From Chloroflexi bacterium TSY (GTDB lineage Bacteria; Chloroflexota; Anaerolineae; Caldilineales; Caldilineaceae): DNA of 29,362 bases. The notes under the pieces are model-generated. The model made no database searches. It was given only the letters and a program-made list of their open reading frames with translations, and was not told the origin of the DNA. The stretch lies in assembly GCA_019217005.1 (NCBI GenBank), contig JAHBNG010000159.1, positions 1 to 29,362 of the forward strand, read 5' to 3'. The stretch's first letter is position 1. Every line of letters begins with the position of its first letter. This document shows positions 17,110 to 24,902 of the stretch, piece by piece. The position numbers and the translations under genes were made by a program.

Positions 17110-18188
17110 CAAGTAAAATCATCATTGCTGGCGGTTTTTTGGGAGCAGGCAAGACAACCTTACTCTTACAAACAGCCCAGGGACTGATCAAGCAAGGATA
17201 TCGGGTGGGGTTGATCACAAATGATCAAGGAGAAAACTTGGTCGACACAGCCCTGGCCACCCATCATGAAATTCCAGTGACTGAGGTGGCTGGGGGCTGT
17301 TTTTGTTGCCGTTTTCCGGACTTGATGAAGGCTCTCCATCATTTGCAAGAAAGCGTCCACCCAGATGTCATCTTGGCCGAACCAGTGGGCAGCTGCACTG
17401 ATTTAGTGGCCACGATTGTCTATCCACTTCAGCAATATTATGCTGACCAATTCCAGTTGGCTCCCCTGACCATCCTCTTTGATGCCCAACGGGATCTGAC
17501 TGAATTTTCACCAGAAGTGGCCTATCTCTACCACAAACAACTGGCCGAAGCAGATCTGCTCGTGCTCAGCAAGGCAGACCTGCTCTCCGCAGCTGAATTG
17601 GAACACCAACAGACCGAAATGGCGTTGCTGGCCCCCCAAGCCCAACTGCTCACTCTCTCTGCTCAAACTGGAGCGGGAATCGAGGAGTGGTTTGCCCATG
17701 TTCTCGACGAATCGGCCACGACCCACCATCCACTTGAACTGGATTACGTCCGCTATGGTGTGGCCGAAGCACAGCTAGGCTGGCTCAACGCTCAAGGCGT
17801 CCTGGTCTCCAGAGAGAAACCCTTTCAAGCAACAGCATGGGCCACCCGCCTTCTGGAGCATCTGTCTAAATGCTGGCGGGAAGAATCGGCTGCAGTCGCC
17901 CACGTCAAACTGAACTTGCAAACGCCAGGTGGCCTGTTCAAAGTCAGCCTAACCCAAACGGGCGGGCCTCTCATCTGGGATCGCCAAACAGAAGAAGGGC
18001 AGACCGATCACGTGGAGTTCATCCTCAACGCCCGCGTGAGCACATCCCCCGAACAACTCGAACAAACCGTCCGTCAAGGACTGGAGCAGATCAAACCGGC
18101 TGCTGCTGCCCGCACCCTCTTTCCTCACTTCGAATCCTTTAGCCCTGCGCCTCCTCAGCCGACTCATCGGTTGGTCGAACGGCTTTAA
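17106..18188 (+). CDS. COG0523/CobW family GTP-binding metallochaperone-like protein
   Basis: This is a cytoplasmic G3E-family GTPase that handles a metal, commonly zinc, cobalt or nickel depending on the subgroup. The product has 360 residues. Walker A is GGFLGAGKTT (9-18), the metal-binding CxCC motif is GGCFCC (Cys65, Cys67, Cys68), and the guanine-specificity loop is SKAD in LVLSKADLL. A C-terminal domain (about 235-345) is present but lacks an obvious His-rich tail. The gene overlaps the small membrane protein by 4 nt and ends at a strong terminator. The metal is not determined; the upstream palindrome may hold the answer. Confidence 0.85.
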   Translation: MTSKIIIAGGFLGAGKTTLLLQTAQGLIKQGYRVGLITNDQGENLVDTALATHHEIPVTEVAGGCFCCRFPDLMKALHHLQESVHPDVILAEPVGSCTDLVATIVYPLQQYYADQFQLAPLTILFDAQRDLTEFSPEVAYLYHKQLAEADLLVLSKADLLSAAELEHQQTEMALLAPQAQLLTLSAQTGAGIEEWFAHVLDESATTHHPLELDYVRYGVAEAQLGWLNAQGVLVSREKPFQATAWATRLLEHLSKCWREESAAVAHVKLNLQTPGGLFKVSLTQTGGPLIWDRQTEEGQTDHVEFILNARVSTSPEQLEQTVRQGLEQIKPAAAARTLFPHFESFSPAPPQPTHRLVERL

Positions 18189-18229
18189 TCTGCCGGTAAT
18201 GTTCTGCAATTGAAAATGGTGTTTATGTG

Positions 18230-18258
18230 AAAATTCTGTGCAATGCACAGAATTTTTT
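18230..18258 (+). terminator. Rho-independent terminator of the CobW operon
   Basis: AAAATTCTGTGCA (18230-18242) is followed after one base by its exact complement, ending in TTTTTT at 18253-18258. Allowing for a minimal loop, this is a stem of about 11 bp with a T-run, 41 nt after the stop codon. A TATAAT follows at 18261 but no convincing -35 was found. Confidence 0.85.
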
Positions 18259-18295
18259 GCTATAATGGGGAACATGACAAATACGGTTTAGGTTG

Positions 18296-18580
18296 TTAAC
18301 CACTGTGACACATCCTCGTTGTACACAATATTCTGCATACTGATTGATGTTTTACGAAGCCTTGAGGTACATAATGATACACATCAACAATGGCTGATTC
18401 CCCTCCCCTGGGCAACACGGCCATGCTGAGCCGATCTGGGATGATCTTTTGGGAGAGATTCAGCGTGTCGGCCAGGTAGAAGAAATTATCGGGGGAGACA
18501 GCGATCAGCACGTCGAGCTCCGCTGCATCCATGCCGCGCTGTAGACCATCCATATTGAGACGAGTAGGTTCGCTTATCAT
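18296..18580 (-). pseudogene. M24 (Xaa-Pro peptidase-like) gene, 5' fragment
   Basis: The native start remains: ATG 18580 with AAGGAG upstream, giving MISEPTRLNMDGLQRGMDAA and then LIAVSPDNFFYLADTLNLSQ. From 18543 down to 18386 the DNA matches 29362-29205 with about six differences in 158 nt. After GGESAIV the sequence becomes unrelated and the frame ends after about 30 foreign residues, so the catalytic pita-bread domain with all metal ligands is absent. This is a dead duplicate of the gene at the end of the window. It lies 38 nt after the PhyH pseudogene, in the same direction. Confidence 0.8.
18386..18543. repeat. Direct repeat copy A (with 29205-29362)
   Basis: This 158-nt stretch is about 96% identical to 29205-29362 in the same orientation and is part of the M24 gene 5' region. 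The true extent may be larger, because the second copy is cut by the window end. The two copies bracket the IS element and the CHAT/TIR-STAND genes. Confidence 0.9.
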
Positions 18581-18618
18581 CGTGACGCTCTCCTTATTTA
18601 TCCACAAAATAGAATTTG

Positions 18619-19100
18619 CTATCCTTTCTGTCGGGCAAACTGTGGAAGCAGTTCGTCGTGGAGTTCCATTGATTGCTGTAGATGAATCATACGCTTGTCG
18701 TCAGCTGGATCGAGAATCGTGGGGTAGAACATGCCCGCTCCGGTGTCTATGTTGTGCGTACCGGGCGAATGCCTACTCAGATATTGACGCAAGATGGCAA
18801 AATCGTCAGCGGTTTTGGCCCGACGCGTGCAATTCATGGTGAACATCCGCCGTCGTTCTCCTCCGCCAAAGGCCGCATGATAAAGGTCGTGCTGAAAAAT
18901 GACGACGTCGCCAGGACTGATTTCCAGCGCCACACTGCCAGGGAATTCACTTGGTGGCACGCCGAACAATTCCTGTGACTGATTGGGATCGATCTTCTCG
19001 CGTCGAACGAAATGCTCGGATTCATCTGTGAGAAGAGACCAGGCATCACCAGATAACCAAATGTATGGAAGAAGTTGCGCTGTTTCTGCGTGAGTTTCAT
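18619..19100 (-). pseudogene. Phytanoyl-CoA dioxygenase (PhyH) family protein, internally deleted and frameshifted
   Basis: The N-terminus is read in one frame from ATG 19100: MKLTQKQRNFFHTFGYLVMP, then GLF, typical of PhyH proteins. The C-terminal part is in another frame: LFGVPPSEFPGSVALEISPG, then DVVIFQHDLYHAAFGGGERRRMF, with the distal Fe-binding His and the 2-oxoglutarate Arg. The middle of the domain, including the HxD iron ligands, is missing. An intact member would be a non-haem Fe(II)/2-oxoglutarate oxygenase. PhyH then M24 order is kept with the fragment downstream, so this pair is a decayed copy of what probably lies beyond the window end. Confidence 0.75.
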
Positions 19101-19610
19101 GGCCCAAATAATCATACTTGAAAATCTATCAAAACTTTGATAAGATATACATTGCCTACGATTTTTCCTTGGGCAGAACTTGAGCCAATCATTGCAGACA
19201 ACTGTGCATGTGCCCCTGGCCCTAAATGCAACAAAATAAGATCTCCCGATTATGACAAACTCTACTCGAAAGATCCTCATTTTGGCTTCAGATCCCATGA
19301 TACCAGATGGCTCCGCTTTGACAAGGAATCACGCGAAATAGATGAGGAACTGCAGTTGACTCCTCGACGGGGCGAGTTTAACGTGGAGAGCCCATTTGCT
19401 GTGCACTCTAACGATGTATGTTGCGCCTCGTTGGACTATTGTTCAGTTGAATTTGTAGAAGATATATAAATTCAACTGAACTGCTAATTACACTGTCAAC
19501 TAAGTTTTTTGGTGTTTTCCCAGCATCTTTGCGATCAATAGGGCAAGACCTTTCCAGAAGAAGGCAAGAGTTAACGGTCATTCAAGACGATTTCTGCCTT
19601 TTCTGGAAAA
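19101..19610. other. Stretch without a supportable gene, containing a perfect hairpin
   Basis: No family is recognised in this 510-nt stretch. A 110-residue plus-strand frame (19137-19469) exists but has no ribosome binding site and no recognisable similarity. A perfect 14-bp inverted repeat, GTTCAGTTGAATTT at 19441-19454 with its complement at 19468-19481, lies at the end of that frame. A weaker hairpin spans about 19547-19610 (CCTTTCCAGAAG against CTTTTCTGGAAAAGG), and the IS element inserted at its edge. Confidence 0.5.
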
Positions 19611-20646
19611 GGCTCATGAATGAAAATAGGTGAAATGGGAGTCAATGAGAGAGCGAAGAAAGGAGTCATTGACGAATTTGAGATTGTGAGTCCATTCAAA
19701 GATGGCAACATATTGGGCAAGATAACGTTTATGAACACCCCGAAAGGGACGCAGAAAATTGCGTAGACCAGTCCAAATGCCTTCCATGGTGTTGCAGTGA
19801 ACTTCCCGAATGCCGTCGCCATCATCATCGCGAGCCCATTCGTACCGGGAGTGACAAACAGTGGCATGAGAGCGACCAGTCTCCGCAATGGGATTGTAGG
19901 CGTTGCACTCGTCGGTATAGAGAGTGGTGCCAGGGAGAGAGCAAGCAACAACTAAAGGAACAATGGTTGCTTGTTGTGTGTTGTCACAGACCGTGAACTG
20001 GACTTGGCCAGAGGTTCGTCCCACAACGCCCAGAATCGGTGGTCGGTCGTTCTCCATCGTCCCTCGTCCACGGCGCTTGTTGGCTCGAGGTCTGGGCGGG
20101 TCATCTGGATCGGGATGGTAATCGCCTTTCTCTCCTGCATTCTGGTACAGTTCATCGGCTTCAGCTACAGAATCGCGAAAAAGGGGGAAGCGGCTGCGGC
20201 TTGGAGCAACGCCGTATTCTGGATCCGATGGCGACGCTCCAACAACGTACTATAGTTCAGAGACAGTTCCTCTGATAGATGCAGCGTTGGTGTCCCTTGA
20301 ATGATGCCTCGCATCACTAAGACTATCGTCACACAATTGTAATGCGTTCCAGACCAGACTGTATTCGTAAAGGCATCGTATACTTTGCCGCATTCTCGGC
20401 ATCTGTACTTATTCACCGGGGCTCGCTCTCGACTGTGAGGCGCTTGCCCTTCTGGCAATCTATGTCCATCTGGACATTGCATCCCTTCTGGATGCAAGAT
20501 CTCTAACAATCTCTCATAACAGCCTTCTTCGCTCATCAGTTCTTGGATCGGATATCGCATTTTCATGGCTCTTTTTCTCTTTTCTTTTTTCTCATTGACC
20601 TCTTTCCCTATTTTACATACTTTTCACCTACTTTCATATATGAGCC
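19611..20646 (-). mobile_element. IS1595-family insertion sequence, complete ends, 1036 bp
   Basis: The left end begins GGCTCATGAATGAAAATAGG and the right end, read inward on the minus strand, begins GGCTCATATATGAAAGTAGG; about 22 of 25 terminal positions match. The flanks are TCTGGAAAA at 19602-19610 and TCTGGAAAA at 20647-20655, a duplicated target of 8-9 bp, as expected for IS1595 (8 bp). The intact ends and duplication show a simple insertion. Size and transposase type fit the family. Confidence 0.88.
19614..20566 (-). pseudogene. IS1595-family (ISXO2-like) transposase, one frameshift
   Basis: The N-terminal part (20566 to about 20185) has a zinc-ribbon region, CPDGH and YRCRECGKVYDAFTNTVWSG, and the typical EELSLNYSTLLERRHRIQ helix. 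The C-terminal part, in another frame (about 20177 to 19614), carries the catalytic domain: EADELYQNAGEKG (first Asp), TLYTDECNAY (second Asp), HCNTMEGIWTGLRNFLRPFR. The shift lies near an A5G5 run at 20178-20187. Corrected, the protein has about 317 residues. The stop codon falls inside the left terminal repeat. If the shift is real the element cannot move itself; a sequencing indel in the homopolymer is possible. Confidence 0.85.
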
Positions 20647-20655
20647 TCTGGAAAA

Positions 20656-20948
20656 TGCAACTACAAGCAGATACACATCTGTGAAACCGTAACATTGGCG
20701 TTATTATTCCGTCTGAACGGGTATAATCAATGCAAGTTCTGCAGCCGGTTAGTGGCAAACCAGACAGATACGTTTCACTTCTTGACGGTACGGACCGACT
20801 GTTTCGTATGTGCAATATCCATCAGAACGTAGCGCAAGCAAAATGGATGCTGGAGTATGGTCTTCTGACGCCGACCTCTTCGAACGATCCGCAATTCATG
20901 CTGTAATTTTCCGTGTGATGATAAGAATAGAGTGTTAAGGACGAGATT
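20656..20948. other. Upstream region of the CHAT gene
   Basis: No gene is seen between the IS target duplication and the CHAT start. A TATAAT at 20722-20727 is a possible -10 box, but no good -35 was found. AAGGA at 20937-20941 serves the GTG at 20949. Confidence 0.35.
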
Positions 20949-22604
20949 GTGATCACAATTCTATTTCTGGCGGCAAATCCAGCCGATAGAACCCAACTAA
21001 GATTAAGTGAAGAAATCCGAGTGATTGAACAAGCCCTATCTCGGGCAGAATTCCGGGATAGCTTTGATATCAAGCAACACTGGGAGGTGCGCGTCTCCGA
21101 GATACAGGAATTGCTGTTGCGTCATCAGCCGGACATTGTTCACTTCTCTGGTCACTCAGATGAATCTAGCAGAATTATCCTGCATGATGATGCGCGCAAA
21201 AGCCAGCCAATATCTAAGGATGCCATTGGAACGCTTTTCGCGGTACTACAAGACAATATCAAATGTATTGTATTAAATACATGTTACTCTGAGGAACAGG
21301 CTCAAATCATTGCACAACATATTGATTGCGTGATTGGAATTTCAGCGAAGATTAACGATAGTTCGGCTATCAAATTTGCTTCATCGTTTTACCAGGCCCT
21401 TGGTTATGGAAGGGCGATTCAAACCGCTTTCGAATTAGGTCGATTGCAAATCAAATTGGAGAATCTTGGCGAAGAGGATCGCCCTCGCTTACTTGCCAAG
21501 GATATTGACGCCTTCAAAACTGAATTCACCAATATTAAGCGGGAAAGTCAAAAAGGAAGTAGCCCGCAAACACCGTCTCTAATGCACTCCGACCACACAT
21601 TGGAACCGCCAACGGGCAACTTAGCACCTGATTCTGCATTATACATTGAGCGCAAGGCTGATGCTGATTGTCTGAACTATTTTAGTCGCGATCATGCAGT
21701 AACAGTCTATATCCAGGCTCCCAGTCAAATGGGAAGGCGTTCGCTCATGCAGCGTACTTTGTACCAGATTGAGCAAAAGCAAGTGTTCATCAATTTTGAA
21801 GAGTTTTTGGAGGAGCAACTGCAGGACAGAGAGCAGTTTTTCTTGGGTCTATGCCAGATGATAAGCGACAATTTAGAGATTCCCGATCACATCGACGAAT
21901 ACTGGAATCCGCGGCGAACTGTCTTGATAAATTGCAAGAATTATATGGCTAAGTATATTATTCCGACCATCAATCAGCGGTTTGTACTCGCCATGGACGA
22001 GGTTGATAGAGTCTTTGGAGCACCGTTCCAAAATGATTTTTTTGGTATGTTGCGAACTTGGCATAACTTACGTTCCCACAAGGATCAAAATTTCTCTCAA
22101 ATGAGTCTCTTTCTCGGCAGCTCAACCGAACCAGAGAAATTTATTGACGATCACGATCGGTCGCCGTTCAATGTTGCCCTCCCGATTTTACTAGAAGATT
22201 TCAGTCGAGACGAGATTGACCAACTTCATCATCGACATGGATCACCGGTCAATCAGCCGGATCTGGATGTGCTAATCAGGTTATTGGGTGGCCACCCGTT
22301 TTTGATTCGGCTGGCCTTCTATCTGTTAGCCACATCGACAATCAATTTTGACCAGTTAATGGGTACAGCAACGTCTGACGATGGCCCATTTGGCAGCCAT
22401 CTGCGACGGTACTGGCACATCTTGTTGGATAATCGAGAACTGCAATCAGCTCTGCGCAAGATATGGCTGGAGAAGACACATCCAGAAGACAGATTGTTTT
22501 ACCGTCTCAAGGGTCTAGGTCTCATAAAAAAAGTGGGGAATCAGATCGTCCTACGCAACCACCTCTACGAACTCTACTTTACGGAACGTCTCAATCATGC
22601 CTGA
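20949..22604 (+). CDS. CHAT-domain (caspase-like) protease fused to an AAA-like domain
   Basis: The 551-residue protein starts at GTG 20949 (AAGGA upstream). Residues about 1-165 form a CHAT domain, a clan CD cysteine protease fold related to caspases and separase: catalytic His69 in VHFSGHS and Cys112 in LNTCYS. Residues about 215-540 are an AAA-like domain (PF14516 type): ALYIERKADADCL, a degenerate Walker A APSQMGRRSL (about 257-266) in which GRRS replaces GKSS, Walker B VLAMDEVDRVF (about 347-357), and a FNVALPILLEDFS segment before a winged helix. Loss of the Walker A Lys suggests that it binds but does not hydrolyse NTP. It lies 28 nt before the TIR-STAND gene, whose N-terminus has the same AAA-like domain with an intact Walker A, so the two probably assemble. 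The likely role is a regulated protease effector in defence or cell death. Confidence 0.85.
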   Translation: MITILFLAANPADRTQLRLSEEIRVIEQALSRAEFRDSFDIKQHWEVRVSEIQELLLRHQPDIVHFSGHSDESSRIILHDDARKSQPISKDAIGTLFAVLQDNIKCIVLNTCYSEEQAQIIAQHIDCVIGISAKINDSSAIKFASSFYQALGYGRAIQTAFELGRLQIKLENLGEEDRPRLLAKDIDAFKTEFTNIKRESQKGSSPQTPSLMHSDHTLEPPTGNLAPDSALYIERKADADCLNYFSRDHAVTVYIQAPSQMGRRSLMQRTLYQIEQKQVFINFEEFLEEQLQDREQFFLGLCQMISDNLEIPDHIDEYWNPRRTVLINCKNYMAKYIIPTINQRFVLAMDEVDRVFGAPFQNDFFGMLRTWHNLRSHKDQNFSQMSLFLGSSTEPEKFIDDHDRSPFNVALPILLEDFSRDEIDQLHHRHGSPVNQPDLDVLIRLLGGHPFLIRLAFYLLATSTINFDQLMGTATSDDGPFGSHLRRYWHILLDNRELQSALRKIWLEKTHPEDRLFYRLKGLGLIKKVGNQIVLRNHLYELYFTERLNHA

Positions 22605-23126
22605 GCATACTACTTCTGAATAAACTTCTTCCATGCAAACCACTTCTGAACAAACAGTGCCCAAGCAACCTGTCAGACTCTCGGTTGGTGGTGATGTCCA
22701 GGCATCCAATGGAACCTATATAGAAAGAGTGGCAGACAAGCAGCTTTATGACGCCTGCCTCGCCCACGATTTCTCGTACGTACTGGCTTGTCGCCAGATC
22801 GGAAAGTCAAGTCTAAAAAACGCGGTTGCCGAACGACTCATTGCAGAGGGTGTTAGCGTATCTCGAATTGACCTAAATGTCATCGGCAAAGATGTATCAG
22901 GGGCTGAGGAGTGGTACTACAGTCTTCTGGACCAAATAGCCTATAGCTTGCATCTTGAGAGTAACCTGGATGAATGGTGGGAACGTCAACCCCAACAGCT
23001 CAGTTTGGTGCAACGATTCATGCGCTTTTTTGACGAGATTGTCCTGGCAACCATCCACGACCCCATTGTCATCTTCATTGATGAAATCGACCTGACGTTG
23101 GGATTGTCGTTTACAGGCGATTTTTT

Positions 23127-23281
23127 GGGGTGGTTCATTTTAGGCGGACAATTAGGTTTACATTTTTGCAAAGAGAAAAGATGTTTATATTTTCTAATTT
23201 GAGCCATGCTCAGGCAGAAAATGACCTCATATAGATTTTTGTCTATGTATCAAAAGTGTAAACCTAATTCTGAACCACCCC
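23127..23281. mobile_element. MITE family 1, complete copy with target duplication
   Basis: The 155-bp element has the ends GGGGTGGTTCA and TGAACCACCCC and carries no gene. It is flanked by GATTTTTT at 23119-23126 and 23282-23289, an 8-bp target duplication. Deleting the element and one target copy restores the AAA-like reading frame (GDFFAVIRT). The transposase family that moved it cannot be named; an 8-bp AT-rich target is seen in several IS families. Confidence 0.92.
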
Positions 23282-23819
23282 GATTTTTTTGCTGTAATTC
23301 GAACGATACACAATGATCGTGCGCAAAATCCTGACTATCAGCGTCTGACATTTGTCTTGTTGGGAGTTGCCACGCCAGATGAATTGATCAGCGATCGACA
23401 GCGTACGCCCTTTAACATCGGTCATGCGATCGATATGCGTGACTTTTCCTACGATGAGTGCAAGCCACTGCAATCGGCAATCGAGGCACGACATCCGATA
23501 AAGGCGGAATCCTATTTTCAGCAGATCTATGAATGGGCAAACGGACATCCCTACCTGACTCAGAGACTCTGCAAAGCCACAATAGAGACTCCGCAAACCG
23601 ATGACCCACATCTTGTCAAAAAGCTCGTCGACGAAATTTTTCTTGGCGAAAACGAGAATCTTGAACCAAATCTCTACTTCGTACAAACTCGAATTCTAAG
23701 TGATCCTCTTGCGCCACGAATGCTTCGACTATATAGCGCTCTCTTACAATACGGAACCATACCTGATGATCCTGAGTCACTTACAATCAATAGGCTAAAG
23801 CTATACGGGTTAATAGTCT

Positions 23820-24034
23820 CAGTAGATCCAAATTTCAGGTTTTGAGAGAGAATTCTGGCTAAACAGTTGACATAAATACAAATTTGCCGGTCGATATCTA
23901 GTTTTTGCGTTAGATTTGGGCGATTTTCAGATATGAAATAGGTTGTTTTCTGTAACCGAAATCTGAATAAATGACTCCAAAATCCCTGCAATCTCGACTG
24001 AAAATAGCCAAAAACGCCAAATTTGGATCTACTG
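23820..24034. mobile_element. MITE family 2, complete copy with target duplication
   Basis: The 215-bp element has perfect 16-bp terminal inverted repeats, CAGTAGATCCAAATTT and its complement, and no gene. AGTCT at 23815-23819 and 24035-24039 is a 5-bp target duplication. Deleting the element and one target copy restores the frame GLIVSQNGHLRVRNTIYEHF, joining the AAA-like winged helix to the TIR domain. A truncated near-identical copy lies at 12838-12975. Confidence 0.9.
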
Positions 24035-24902
24035 AGTCTCGCAGAATGGACATCTTCGTGTTCGTAACACGATATACGAGCACTTTTTTGATAGTCACTG
24101 GATTACTAAATTTGAAGAATTAGAAGCTTCATTTGACTTGTTCGTTTCTTATGATAGAAAGGATCAAGCCTGGGTAGAAGGATATTTACTAGACGCATTT
24201 GAACAGTCCAATTTCAAAATATATACTACGCAATCTTCTCATATACAGCAACCAAATTTTGCGGATCTTGAGCAAGCCCTTCTCCGGAGCCATCGTACGT
24301 TATTGATTCTGACCCCTGTGTTCCTTAGGGATCAATATGCTCTCCTTGTTGAGGTGCTGACCCATTTGTTTGGTGCGTCAAATAACACATGGCCTATCAT
24401 ACCTCTTATGCTTAAGCATATTGAACTACCTCCTCAACTCCAATCGGCAGATTTCATAGATGCGACTGAGCCCGATAATTGGTCGCTAATTATAGATGAA
24501 CTGTATGCGGAGTTTGACTTAGATCAGAAGTTGTTAAGTCAAACTCCTATTTCCCCTTGCCCCTATCCCGGTATGAGTTCATTTAGTGAGACAAACAGCC
24601 CTCACTTTTGCGGGCGCAGCAACGAGATTAACTACCTACAACAGAGTTTGCGTCTCCATCCAATTATTGCCGTGATTGGACCATCTGGCAGCGGTAAATC
24701 CTCGCTGGTCATGGCTGGTCTCATTCCGGCACTACGCAACGATAAACACCTGTTTACGGCTGGCGAATGGAATATCAAAGTAATACGACCAGGGGCTTTC
24801 CAGTGGATACACTCATTGAAACGATAGAGCCTGTGGTTGACCTCTCAGAGTGGCGTCCCACAATCAGAGGCCAAGGGCCTGTAAGGCGGCTTCTGTTGGT
24901 TA

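Noticed and set aside
18834..19298. 154-residue minus-strand frame as a separate gene
   Set aside because: Only its segment from MKLTQKQ (19100) on is genuine PhyH sequence; the upstream part and the tail after the frameshift are not.
19137..19469. 110-residue plus-strand frame
   Set aside because: It has no ribosome binding site and no recognisable motif, and its start overlaps decayed DNA near the PhyH pseudogene.
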